Source: Oscillospiraceae bacterium (lineage in GTDB: Bacteria; Bacillota; Clostridia; Oscillospirales; Ruminococcaceae). From it: 25,820 bases of DNA. A model generated the notes under the pieces. The model saw nothing but the letters and a program-made list of their open reading frames with translations, had not been told where the DNA came from and ran no database searches. A program made the position numbers and the translations under genes. The stretch is from contig JAFSHJ010000244.1 in assembly GCA_017440425.1 (NCBI GenBank), forward strand, positions 1 through 25,820, read 5' to 3'. Positions 7,432 through 15,168 of the stretch are shown here, in pieces (the first letter of the stretch is position 1; every line of letters starts with the position of its first letter).

Positions 7432-8442
7432 TCAATCGATATATTCACAAGTGCTGATTATATAATCGAGCACCTTTCTGAGCATAAGATTTACTTTAAT
7501 GTTGTTCTCACCGTATTCCGCAATAAAATCTTCGGGAGTTTCAAAACCGTATTCCGCATAGCTTGCATTCACGTCTGCCAAATACTCCTCTTCGCTGAGG
7601 GTGATGCCCTGCTCTTTTGCTATTGCGCGGACAACGAGCTCTTCTTTAACTGATTCAAGGCATCTTTCCTCCAAAGCTGCTCTGAACTCGGCTTTGGTAT
7701 ATCCGTAATATTCCTCCAAAAAGTCTTTAAAGCTCATTCCGTTCTCTTTTGCAATATCCTGATAAACAGCGATTTGATGGTCAACGTATCTGTTTACCAT
7801 TGCCTGGGGATAGCTTTTAACGGTTGCTGTGCCGAGAATACGCTGCCAAACAACGTCGCTGAGGTTTTCTCTCTCCAAAAATGCTCTTGATTCGGCAAAA
7901 AGCTCCTCTTTGTTTGCATAACCCGTGTTTTCAAAAACAAACTCATCGGTCAGCTCAGGATATTTTATATCTATAATGTTTTTGATGGTGAACACAAATT
8001 CGGCTCTTTTGCCTGCCAAACCGCCGTATATATATTCATCGGGATATCTTTCTGTAATGGTAACGGTCTCGCCCACATCCACACCGACAAGCATCTCTTC
8101 TACATTGCCGATAAATGTTTCGCTGCCTATTACGAATGTGTAGTCCTCTATGAGACCTTCCACACTCTCACCGCCCACCAAAACATCAAAATCAGCGGTT
8201 ACAGCATCTCCGTATTTCAAAGTGCCCTCTTCTATGTAGTTGAACTCGATGAAGTCATGCACCTGACTCCACACATAGGTCTCTACATCGGATTCGGCGA
8301 CTTCAACCATTGTTTTGTCAACCTGAAAATAGTCGTATCTCTGAAGCTCAACATATTTTTCGGGATTTTCATCTGCAGAGCAGCCTGCAAGGACAAAAAT
8401 CATACACAACATCAAAACAAATGCAATTATTCTCTTTTTCAT
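7432..8442 (-). CDS. Lipoprotein with FKBP-type PPIase and trigger-factor-like C-terminal domain
   Basis: The 336-residue protein begins with a lipoprotein signal ending in VLAGC. An FKBP/trigger-factor PPIase domain follows (about 70-160: GDAVTADFDV, GSETFIGNVEEMLVGVDVGETVTI, GKRAEFVFTIKNI). After it comes a helical region resembling the trigger factor C-terminal chaperone domain (PQAMVNRYVDHQ, FRAALEERCLESVKEELVVRAIAKEQGI). The ribosome-binding domain of true trigger factor is absent. It is therefore best read as an exported foldase, analogous to PrsA, that helps secreted proteins fold outside the membrane. The ATG at 8442 is chosen because AAAGGCGAG precedes it and the lipoprotein signal then starts M-K-K-R. 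An in-frame ATG at 8460 lies 1 nt from the adenine deaminase stop. Confidence 0.85.
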   Translation of the reverse strand: MKKRIIAFVLMLCMIFVLAGCSADENPEKYVELQRYDYFQVDKTMVEVAESDVETYVWSQVHDFIEFNYIEEGTLKYGDAVTADFDVLVGGESVEGLIEDYTFVIGSETFIGNVEEMLVGVDVGETVTITERYPDEYIYGGLAGKRAEFVFTIKNIIDIKYPELTDEFVFENTGYANKEELFAESRAFLERENLSDVVWQRILGTATVKSYPQAMVNRYVDHQIAVYQDIAKENGMSFKDFLEEYYGYTKAEFRAALEERCLESVKEELVVRAIAKEQGITLSEEEYLADVNASYAEYGFETPEDFIAEYGENNIKVNLMLRKVLDYIISTCEYID

Positions 8443-8461
8443 TTTAAACTCGCCTTTCATT

Positions 8462-10171
8462 TTATATCTTCAGGAACTGCTGTTCCGCAACATCGAATAT
8501 TCCGTAGTTGGTTATTCTGAGTCTTGGGATAACGGGGAGTGCAAGGAAAGATGTTGTTATAAACGGTTCTATTCCCTCCGGCACGCCCATTTTTCGGGCA
8601 ATTCCGGTCATATACTTCAGCTTTTGCTCTGTCTTTTCCGGATCTTCATCGGTAATGAGTCCGCATATTGGCAGAGGCAGGTCTTCCAGTACCTTTCCGT
8701 CTTTGACAAGAACAAATCCGCCGCCTATCTTTTCAAGATGCTTGACCGCAACGAACATATCGTTGTCGCTGTCTCCTATTACCAGCAGGTTGTGTGAATC
8801 GTGTCCCACAGTTGATGCGATTGCTCCGCTGATACCCATTCCGCTCACAACACCCACACCTATCTTGCCGGATGCCTTGTGTCTTTCTATAACGGCGATC
8901 TTCTGATATTCGCTGTTCGCCTTGAAATATCCGTCCTCTGTAGGAAGTGCAACGTCGGCTCTGTCTGTCACGATCTGTCCCGCAAGCACCTTTATAACCG
9001 GTGAAACGCTGTTTTCAACGGCGAGCTTAAATGAATCGGGTGTGATCTCCCCTATCTTCACGCTGTTGAGCAGCTCTTCGGGTACTTTGCCCTCTTCCAC
9101 AGCTGCAGGTCTGCAGTTTTCCGATACCTTTTTACCCTTATACCACACCGAGTTTATCCTGACCTGCTGCACATCATCCAGAATGACCATATCTGCCTGA
9201 TATCCCGGGGCAATGGCACCCAGCTTTTTAAAGCGATAGTGACGGGCTGCATTTATGGTAGCCATTCTGTATGCGTCCACGGTGGGAACGCCAAGCTCAA
9301 TGGCTCTTTTAATGTTATAGCTTATGTGACCTTCGGTGGCAATGTCTTCTATGTGCTTGTCATCGGTGCAGAATGCTATCATATCATAACCAAAGCCCAG
9401 CTCTTTTACCGCATTTATGATGTCATCAAGGTTTTTGGCTGCGCTGCCTTCTCTTGCAAGCACCATCATTCCTGCACGGATGCGCTCAAGCACCTCTTCT
9501 GCGGTGGTGCATTCGTGGTCTGTGGTTATTCCTGCCATACGGTAGGCATTGAGGTATTTTCCGCTGACGCCGGGGGCGTGTCCGTCGATGTTGTCTGCAT
9601 TTTCGGAAAACACTTCCAGCTTTTTGAGCACATCTTTGTCGCCAAGGTTTACACCGACAAAATTCATCATTTCTCCAAGACCTGCAACATTCTTTTTGCC
9701 TTTGAAGAATGCTACCTCATCTGCATCCATAACCGCGCCGCTGTCTTCAAAAGGTGTTGCGGGAACACAGGAGGGTATCATTACCATAATGTTGCAGGGC
9801 AATCTTTCGGATTCCGAAAGCATATATTCAATGCCTTTTCTGCCGCTTACGTTTGCAATTTCATGAGGGTCTGCAATCAAAGTTGTGGTTCCGTGCGCCA
9901 ACACACGGCTGACAAAATTTGCGGGTGTTGTCATTGAGGATTCGATATGCAGATGGGAATCAATAAAACCCGGAGCTATGTATTTTCCGTTGATATCTAT
10001 CTCTTCTTCTCCGTCGTAGCTGCCGATACCGATTATTGTGTCGTCACAAACGGCTACGTCTGCATTTATAAGTTCTCCCGAAAACACATTTATTACCGTT
10101 CCGTTTTTGAACACAGTCTGTGCTTTCTTTCTTCCCGTTGCCTGAGCAATTTTTTCGGTGAGGTCACACAT
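8462..10171 (-). CDS. ade: Adenine deaminase (EC 3.5.4.2)
   Basis: The 569-residue product has the usual length and domain order of bacterial adenine deaminase, a metal-dependent amidohydrolase that converts adenine to hypoxanthine and ammonia in purine salvage. Metal-binding and family motifs are visible: GFIDSHLHIESSMTTP (about 61-76), HGTTTLIADPHEIANV, DGHAPGVSGK, TDHECTTAEE and CTDDKHIEDI. The C-terminal part has GMGISGAIASTVGHDSHNL and GGGFVLVKDGKV, both typical of the family. A near-perfect AAAAGGAGG precedes the ATG at 10171. The longer in-frame extension to 10219 lacks such support. It lies between the deacetylase and the foldase lipoprotein and is probably co-transcribed with the latter. 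Confidence 0.95.
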   Translation of the reverse strand: MCDLTEKIAQATGRKKAQTVFKNGTVINVFSGELINADVAVCDDTIIGIGSYDGEEEIDINGKYIAPGFIDSHLHIESSMTTPANFVSRVLAHGTTTLIADPHEIANVSGRKGIEYMLSESERLPCNIMVMIPSCVPATPFEDSGAVMDADEVAFFKGKKNVAGLGEMMNFVGVNLGDKDVLKKLEVFSENADNIDGHAPGVSGKYLNAYRMAGITTDHECTTAEEVLERIRAGMMVLAREGSAAKNLDDIINAVKELGFGYDMIAFCTDDKHIEDIATEGHISYNIKRAIELGVPTVDAYRMATINAARHYRFKKLGAIAPGYQADMVILDDVQQVRINSVWYKGKKVSENCRPAAVEEGKVPEELLNSVKIGEITPDSFKLAVENSVSPVIKVLAGQIVTDRADVALPTEDGYFKANSEYQKIAVIERHKASGKIGVGVVSGMGISGAIASTVGHDSHNLLVIGDSDNDMFVAVKHLEKIGGGFVLVKDGKVLEDLPLPICGLITDEDPEKTEQKLKYMTGIARKMGVPEGIEPFITTSFLALPVIPRLRITNYGIFDVAEQQFLKI

Positions 10172-10196
10172 AATAATCCTCCTTTTAAAACCGGCA

Positions 10197-10216
10197 GGCG
10201 GCGAAACTGCGCCGCC
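10197..10216 (-). terminator. GC-rich hairpin between the deacetylase and adenine deaminase genes
   Basis: GGCGGCG and CGCCGCC form a 7-bp stem around a 6-nt loop. Only a short T run follows on the minus strand. It could be a weak terminator or attenuator that partly separates adenine deaminase from the upstream gene. Confidence 0.4.
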
Positions 10217-10242
10217 CACAGCTTTATCTGTTTTCTGTAAAA

Positions 10243-11241
10243 TTATTCCGTCGGATATTTTTCAAGAACAAACCCCTGATTCCTGAAATCGTCTATCACA
10301 TTACCCAATATATTTGTGTTTGTGGATGAGACCGCATGCAGCAGATATATTGCGCCGTCGTGAGCAAAGTTTGTTATTCTGTTATATGCTTCGGTTTCAT
10401 TGGGCTGGTTGTCTGTCTCCCAATCTTTATAAGCAAAGCTCCAGAACACACTTTTGTAACCCATGGATTCAACAAGGGCCAATGTCTGCTCGCTGTAGCA
10501 GCCCATCGGGAACCTGAACAACGTCATTTTATAGTTATGGTTGTCCAGCATATAGTCGTGAAGCTTTTTGATATCGTCAAATGCTTCCTGCAAGGAGAGC
10601 GTCGTCATATCGGGATGAGTGGAACTGTGGTTGCCCACAATGTGTCCCTCGTCTATCATTCTCTTTATGAGATCGGGATTATTTTTGGCATAGCTAAGGG
10701 TGACAAAAAACACCGCCGATACTTCTTTTTCCTTCAGAACATCCAGTATTTTGGGTGTATATCCGTTTTCATAACCCTCATCGAATGTGAGATATATTAC
10801 ACCTTTTTCGGGACGGATGAAATCCACGGCATATTTGGAGAATTTCTCCTGAAAACTGACGGGAGCAAGCGGTCTTCCGTCTTCCCCTCTGTTTACACCG
10901 GGCCCCCAACCGTTTGATGTACTGTCCAGAGCACCGATTTCATTGAAATCGGTACTCATAGCAGCGGAAGCTTCTGACGAAAACTCCTCCTCGGGAATTG
11001 AGCTTTCATCTTCGCCCATAATCTCATCTTCAATATCGGATATTCCGGATTCGATATCCGAAATCAGGTCATCCATCGGTTCGGAGAGATCCAGTATAGA
11101 TTCAAGCGCACCGTCGGATGACTGCAGAGAACTGTCCACACGCGATGAAAGAGAGGAGTTTTCTCCCATTATATCGCATCCGCACAAGCTTGCTGTGAGA
11201 GCAAGCGCACAGACAATTGCCGCAATTTTTAATGCTTTCAT
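10243..11241 (-). CDS. PdaA-like polysaccharide deacetylase, lipoprotein
   Basis: The 332-residue protein has a signal peptide ending near LCGC (a plausible lipobox) and a Ser/Asp/Glu-rich spacer over roughly residues 30-100. A NodB-type carbohydrate esterase 4 domain follows. Motif 1 is YLTFDEGYENGYTPKIL, the PdaA-style DEGYENGY rather than the more common DDGP. Motif 2 is VGNHSSTHPDM with the metal-binding histidines. FRFPMGCYSEQTL and AIYLLHAVS carry later motifs. In Bacillus PdaA deacetylates N-acetylmuramic acid to allow muramic delta-lactam formation in spore cortex, and a sporulation role is plausible here. The ATG at 11241 has GGAGG upstream; the longer frame to 11295 does not. Confidence 0.88.
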   Translation of the reverse strand: MKALKIAAIVCALALTASLCGCDIMGENSSLSSRVDSSLQSSDGALESILDLSEPMDDLISDIESGISDIEDEIMGEDESSIPEEEFSSEASAAMSTDFNEIGALDSTSNGWGPGVNRGEDGRPLAPVSFQEKFSKYAVDFIRPEKGVIYLTFDEGYENGYTPKILDVLKEKEVSAVFFVTLSYAKNNPDLIKRMIDEGHIVGNHSSTHPDMTTLSLQEAFDDIKKLHDYMLDNHNYKMTLFRFPMGCYSEQTLALVESMGYKSVFWSFAYKDWETDNQPNETEAYNRITNFAHDGAIYLLHAVSSTNTNILGNVIDDFRNQGFVLEKYPTE

Positions 11242-11303
11242 ATTAACCTCCAGAAAATTGCACGAGCACAAATACCCGTTTTTTAATTTTTGCAAACTAA
11301 ACC

Positions 11304-11318
11304 GACCGATTTTCGGTC
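11304..11318 (-). promoter_or_regulatory. Hairpin at the predicted 5' end of the deacetylase transcript
   Basis: GACCGA and TCGGTC form a 6-bp stem with a 3-nt loop, a few bases after the -10 element at 11323-11328. The position repeats the arrangement found in front of the MBOAT gene. Confidence 0.4.
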
Positions 11319-11322
11319 TGTT

Positions 11323-11350
11323 ATATTATGTGCTTTTTTTTGCAATTCAA
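11323..11350 (-). promoter_or_regulatory. Probable sigma-A-type promoter for the deacetylase gene
   Basis: TTGAAT (11350-11345) and TAATAT (11328-11323) are 16 nt apart on the minus strand. The transcript would have a leader of about 75 nt before the ATG at 11241. If the enzyme is sporulation-specific, another sigma factor could be used instead. Confidence 0.45.
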
Positions 11351-11401
11351 TCTGTTGTTGGTTGTAACTTTCTGTAAAACATCATTTTAACACATTCGGT
11401 T

Positions 11402-11437
11402 AAAAAAACAGCGTCCCGCGGAGGTTTCCGCAAGACG
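11402..11437 (-). terminator. Rho-independent terminator after secG
   Basis: On the minus strand a GC-rich hairpin (GCGTC/GACGC outer arms with TGCGGA/TCCGCG inner pairing, 11411-11437) is followed by a run of seven T residues. It lies about 20 nt past the secG stop and isolates secG from the deacetylase gene. Confidence 0.85.
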
Positions 11438-11457
11438 CCGCGAACGACTTGTTCTTA

Positions 11458-11715
11458 TTATTTTGTAAATGCGCCGATTGCGTATACTACGAATGTGAGA
11501 ACAAACATAGCGATAGCAACGATTTTTGTTACCTTAAGCATCATAGCATCCATTGTCTTTGCCTTGTTGCGTCCTGCTACGGTGTTATCATCATGCATTG
11601 CTCCGAGTGCGTTAAGTCCGCCGGACTTTGCGCTCTGCTGCATAGAAATAACGATAACCAAAACGATACAAGAAAGGATCAACAAAATGCTTCCGATAAT
11701 CTCAAAAACTCCCAC
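11458..11715 (-). CDS. secG: Preprotein translocase subunit SecG
   Basis: This is a small protein with two membrane helices separated by the conserved SecG loop: VIVISMQQSAKSGGLNALG, then a hydrophilic stretch with NKAKTMDAMMLKVTKIV, then a second helix. SecG is the accessory membrane subunit of the SecYEG export channel. The gene stands alone with a strong promoter (11803-11831) and its own terminator. The longest frame begins at ATG 11730, but the only good ribosome binding site (GGAGGA) lies inside that extension. It sits 7 nt before an in-frame GTG at 11715, which gives an 85-residue protein starting M-G-V-F-E-I-I-G, as expected for the family. I therefore prefer GTG. Confidence 0.93.
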   Translation of the reverse strand: MGVFEIIGSILLILSCIVLVIVISMQQSAKSGGLNALGAMHDDNTVAGRNKAKTMDAMMLKVTKIVAIAMFVLTFVVYAIGAFTK

Positions 11716-11802
11716 GAGAAATTCCTCCATATCTATTAATCACATCGATATACTTTTAAGTCTTAAAGCACATAATAATGCCTTTAACGACTAACTTAAA
11801 AA

Positions 11803-11831
11803 ATTATATCACATTATTTTAATTATTGCAA
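11803..11831 (-). promoter_or_regulatory. Strong extended -10 promoter for secG
   Basis: On the minus strand TTGCAA and TATAAT are exactly 17 nt apart, with TGA immediately before the -10 (the extended TGnTATAAT form). The transcript would start near 11796 and reach secG after about 70-80 nt. Confidence 0.82.
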
Positions 11832-11910
11832 TAGCTTTTTTTGTAAATAAACTGTTTATTCTTAAAAATAACCACTAAATATTGATGTTTGCGCTGCTTT
11901 TCCCTCTTGA

Positions 11911-12705
11911 TCACTTTATTATCGGCAGCTTTTTCTTTATCTCGTTTTTATAGATGCAGGTGCGGTCCACGCAGTTCTTACAGCTGAGGTTGAGGTTGGA
12001 GCCTTCCCAAAAACGTTCGGGATGTTTATATCTCGCCCACTCCCACATTGCAAGCTCCACCAAAGAGACAGCAAAAAGAGTTATGGAATAAAAATTCGGG
12101 ATAAATGCCAACACTGTATAAGTCAAGAAATGATCCCAACGGAAAATTCTGCAGGTGGTGCAGCATCTGTTTTTCATGAGAAAACTTTGCAGCGGACAGA
12201 AAAACACGATGCAGAATACATCCAGGAAATAGCATAGTGCCCATATAAGTATTATTTCGGCCTTGGTGAAAACCTTAGTAAGCTTCAGCGTCAAAACCAC
12301 CGCACCTAAAATGAACCATACTGCCAGCACTTTAAGTGCACCTATGTCTTTTTTGCGCAGCGCTTTGCGCATTCTCTCTTTATCGTAGCTCTCTGCAGGC
12401 AGACACATATAAGAAAACTGCTTGGATGAGCCGATGTCCTTAAAATTACTGTAGTCTTTGTTTTTACTTGGTATCATGCGTCTGATCATCTCTCCCATAA
12501 GCATGACCCAAAAACAGGCAACAAGTATCTTATTCAACAATCCATCCAGTAGACCTATACGAAAAAAATTGCCTTCGAAGCCAAGATCGCTTCTGTGGAA
12601 GAAATAGATATACAGCACATATATCAATACAGCAGTCCTGAAGAAGAATGCACCCAGATATTTTTTTTGTGCTTTTGTCTTTGTTGCTTTCTCTACACTA
12701 TGCAT
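11911..12705 (-). CDS. Uncharacterised membrane protein with two cysteine motifs
   Basis: I do not recognise a named family. The 264-residue protein has about five hydrophobic segments (roughly 18-37, 55-71, 123-143, 150-170 and 193-218) and many basic residues in the loops. Two cysteine clusters stand out: RCCTTCRIFRWDH (Cys181, 182, 185) after the fourth segment, and LSCKNCVDRTC (Cys242, 245, 250) near the C-terminus. If the even-numbered helices end on the same face, both clusters could meet to bind a metal or Fe-S centre. The gene starts 12 nt after the LarA-family gene, so the two are almost certainly co-transcribed. Any role in hydroxy-acid metabolism rests on this context alone. Confidence 0.8.
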   Translation of the reverse strand: MHSVEKATKTKAQKKYLGAFFFRTAVLIYVLYIYFFHRSDLGFEGNFFRIGLLDGLLNKILVACFWVMLMGEMIRRMIPSKNKDYSNFKDIGSSKQFSYMCLPAESYDKERMRKALRKKDIGALKVLAVWFILGAVVLTLKLTKVFTKAEIILIWALCYFLDVFCIVFFCPLQSFLMKNRCCTTCRIFRWDHFLTYTVLAFIPNFYSITLFAVSLVELAMWEWARYKHPERFWEGSNLNLSCKNCVDRTCIYKNEIKKKLPIIK

Positions 12706-12717
12706 ACGGAAAAGCTC

Positions 12718-13998
12718 TTACCCTCTCAATAATATTTGCTTTTTCGCAACAACTATGGAAACACCGTCCGGAATGACAACGATCTTCGGATCTTTATAGT
12801 TTGCTTTTGCCATTGCTAGTGCCGTGTTGACATCCTCGGCATAGCCAAGCTTCATCTCTGCAAACTTTTCTTTAAGCAACGGAGATGCTACAAAAATTAT
12901 GCGGTATTTCTCCATCATCCTCGCCAATATCTGATACTGCCACTGATCGGGAACAGTTTCCTCCATCGGTGTTTTTCTTATTATCTCAAGAAGCTTTTCA
13001 GCAGACTCAGCCTCTTTGAGTGCTTTGTAGAAATCATCTCCGCCGATGCCGTCGGCACACTCAGCACAGATGATCAGCGTTGCGCCGTCGTTTGCGGCAG
13101 CTTCTGCAGCTGTGAGACCCTTAACTGCCTGATAGACGTTCTGATCCAGCGGAGCACCGCCGTTTGAGGTTATAATTATATCGCCGCCCTCTTCCGCAAC
13201 AGCCTTGCAATATTTGGAAAGCAGCTCGCATCCTGCCTTGTGGGCCGCCTCGGGCTCACCTGCCACTGCAGCAACAACCTCTTTTTTCTCATTTATTATG
13301 ACGTTTACGATATAGCTGAGCTTAGCCATCTTTGCGGCGGCAAGCATATCTCTGTGTATCGGATTGTTTTCGAGTATGCCCGTTCTTGCATTGGGGTCAT
13401 CGATGAATTTGGAGCAATGGTTGCCCAAAACTGTTTTTCTGTCGCAAATTCCGGGAAGCACACTCTTTCTTCCGCCGGAAAATCCCGCAAAGAAATGGGG
13501 TTCGATAAAGCCTTCTGCCACAAGCAGTTCTGTCTCCACCGCAAGCCTGTCTATTACAAGCTCTGCACCGGAGGGCAGAATGCCGATGGCAACGTTGTTT
13601 TTATCGCAATCGTGCACGATTATCTTCTCGTTGTTGAACACTTCGTTGCCCAGCTTTGCACGCAGCTCTTCGGGCTGAGTTTCACGGTGGCAGCCGGTTG
13701 CAACAAGCAGAGTGATATCTATCTGCGGATTGTTCTCACGCAGCTCTGCAAGCATAAAAGGAATGATATGCTTGCTGGGCACCGGTCTTGTGTGGTCGCT
13801 TATTATGATGACCGCATTTTTCTTTCCCTTCGCCAGCTCGCTGAGCTTTGTTCCGCCAAAGGGCTCTGCCATAGCTGCAAGAACCGTTTCGTCTTCGCTG
13901 CCATTCCGCACCAAGCCGTGAATATCAGATTCCACCTTGAGCACATTTTTTTCGTCTATATTAAGACACATCGCATTATGTCCGTACGGTATTAACAT
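12718..13998 (-). CDS. LarA-family (nickel-pincer nucleotide) racemase/epimerase
   Basis: The 426-residue protein matches lactate racemase LarA in length and in catalytic residues. IISDHTRPVPS lies at about 65-75, TGCHRE carries His104, EPHFFAGFSGGRKSVLPGI carries His168 and Lys178, and GNHCSKF carries His194. These line up with His108, His174, Lys184 and His200 of the characterised Lactobacillus enzyme at a nearly constant offset. The superfamily racemises or epimerises 2-hydroxy acids with a nickel-pincer cofactor, and substrates other than lactate are common. No larB, larC or larE cofactor gene is in the window. GGAGGAG precedes the ATG at 13998. The 42-nt extension upstream lacks a ribosome binding site and lies where the transcript should begin. 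Confidence 0.9.
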   Translation of the reverse strand: MLIPYGHNAMCLNIDEKNVLKVESDIHGLVRNGSEDETVLAAMAEPFGGTKLSELAKGKKNAVIIISDHTRPVPSKHIIPFMLAELRENNPQIDITLLVATGCHRETQPEELRAKLGNEVFNNEKIIVHDCDKNNVAIGILPSGAELVIDRLAVETELLVAEGFIEPHFFAGFSGGRKSVLPGICDRKTVLGNHCSKFIDDPNARTGILENNPIHRDMLAAAKMAKLSYIVNVIINEKKEVVAAVAGEPEAAHKAGCELLSKYCKAVAEEGGDIIITSNGGAPLDQNVYQAVKGLTAAEAAANDGATLIICAECADGIGGDDFYKALKEAESAEKLLEIIRKTPMEETVPDQWQYQILARMMEKYRIIFVASPLLKEKFAEMKLGYAEDVNTALAMAKANYKDPKIVVIPDGVSIVVAKKQILLRG

Positions 13999-14047
13999 AT
14001 AGCTCCTCCACACAACGCTGTTTTGCTTGTTTTTAGTCATTTAGAAT

Positions 14048-14077
14048 ATTATATCATAACTGCTGTTGATAAGTCAA
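14048..14077 (-). promoter_or_regulatory. Promoter for the larA-like operon
   Basis: TTGACT and TATAAT are 18 nt apart on the minus strand, with TGA directly before the -10 (extended form). The predicted start near 14041 gives a leader of about 43 nt before the ATG at 13998. This supports that start codon over the longer frame. Confidence 0.82.
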
Positions 14078-14278
14078 AACAAATCTCGTTATATTATGCT
14101 TTTTCCGACAATATTCTCCCTTATGATAATGTAAAATGAGAGCAGCAAATTTGTTTTTCCAAAATAATCTGCTATATCTTCTTTAAACAGAATAAATTGT
14201 CTTTGTAAAGTGCAAAATAATGCAGAAAGCAATTGGTATGCAACTGAAAGCAACAATTACAGAAAGGAAGATAATTTA

Positions 14279-15115
14279 ATGTTAAAGCCTAAGGAAAACA
14301 AAATTAAAAAATTCATTATGGGTAAAGGATTCTATGCCGTTCTTGCGCTTTGTCTTGTGGGAGCGGGTACAGCAGCCTGGCTCTCTGTGAATAAAACGCT
14401 GGGGGCTTTATCCGCAGGTGAAAGCAGCTCCCTCCTTCAGGATCCCGTGAGCTATTACAGCAAAACAGATGAGACAAGCTATGTTAAACCCAACACCGTT
14501 ACACATTCCAAAGCAGATGAAAAGGAGAACAGCAGATGGGAATTTTCAGAAACAGAACCTGTGGACACTCCCGTAAAAGACGTACCCATTTTCTCGGAAT
14601 CCTCCTCTTCCTCACAGCAGGACTCCGAATCTGTCTCATCGCAGCAGCAGTCATCGGAGCGATCCGAAAAATCAGAACAGCAAACACTTTCGCCAAGCTC
14701 GCGCAAACCGGCATTTCGCTTGCCTCTCTCCGGTGAAATATTCAACCCCTTCAGCGACGGTGAGCTCATTAAAAACGAGACTCTCAACGAATGGCGCACC
14801 CATGACGGCATTGACATCCGTGCAGCAATAGGCAGCGAGATCCACGCAGCCGCCCAGGGAGAGATAACTGCAGTTGACAAGGATACTCTTTGGGGAAATT
14901 ATATCGAAATAGACCACGGCAACGGCTATATCAGCTATTACTACGGCCTTGATGACAACATTTCCGTTAAAGCAGGCGACAAGGTCATGGGCGGAGACAC
15001 CATCGGACTCGTAGGTGAATCCAACTCTGCAGAGCTTGCAATGGATGCCCATCTTCACTTTGCAATAAAACACAACGGCAGCTGGGTAGATCCCGTTGAG
15101 ACCATCAACTCCTGA
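14279..15115 (+). CDS. SpoIIQ-like M23 (LytM) peptidase, single-pass membrane protein
   Basis: The 278-residue protein has a short basic cytoplasmic tail, one membrane helix at about 18-38, a Ser/Gln/Glu-rich extracellular spacer over roughly 45-145, and a C-terminal LytM domain. The zinc ligands are present: HDGID (His175, Asp179) and HLH (258-260). The enzyme is therefore probably active, unlike Bacillus SpoIIQ, which lacks part of the site. The stretch PLSGEIFNPFSDGELIKNETLNEW is typical of clostridial SpoIIQ, the forespore half of the engulfment channel to SpoIIIAH. A general cell-wall endopeptidase remains possible. The ATG at 14279 has AAAGGAAG upstream. An in-frame ATG at 14210 has no ribosome binding site. 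Confidence 0.85.
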   Translation: MLKPKENKIKKFIMGKGFYAVLALCLVGAGTAAWLSVNKTLGALSAGESSSLLQDPVSYYSKTDETSYVKPNTVTHSKADEKENSRWEFSETEPVDTPVKDVPIFSESSSSSQQDSESVSSQQQSSERSEKSEQQTLSPSSRKPAFRLPLSGEIFNPFSDGELIKNETLNEWRTHDGIDIRAAIGSEIHAAAQGEITAVDKDTLWGNYIEIDHGNGYISYYYGLDDNISVKAGDKVMGGDTIGLVGESNSAELAMDAHLHFAIKHNGSWVDPVETINS

Positions 15116-15121
15116 ACAGAC

Positions 15122-15160
15122 AAAAAAGAGCTTTTTCCGCGGAAGAAGCTCTTTTTATTT
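15122..15160. terminator. Bidirectional terminator between convergent genes
   Basis: The arms AAAAAGAGCTT (15123-15133) and AAGCTCTTTTT (15146-15156) pair perfectly, with an inner TTCCGCGGAA palindrome at 15135-15144. Flanking A and T runs allow termination in both directions, serving the M23 gene from the left and the XRE gene from the right. Confidence 0.88.
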
Positions 15161-15168
15161 TTGCCATA

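Noticed and set aside
14081..14210. Possible forespore (sigma-F/G type) promoter for the SpoIIQ-like gene
   Set aside because: AT-rich sequence offers several partial matches, but none combines a convincing -35 and -10 at proper spacing.
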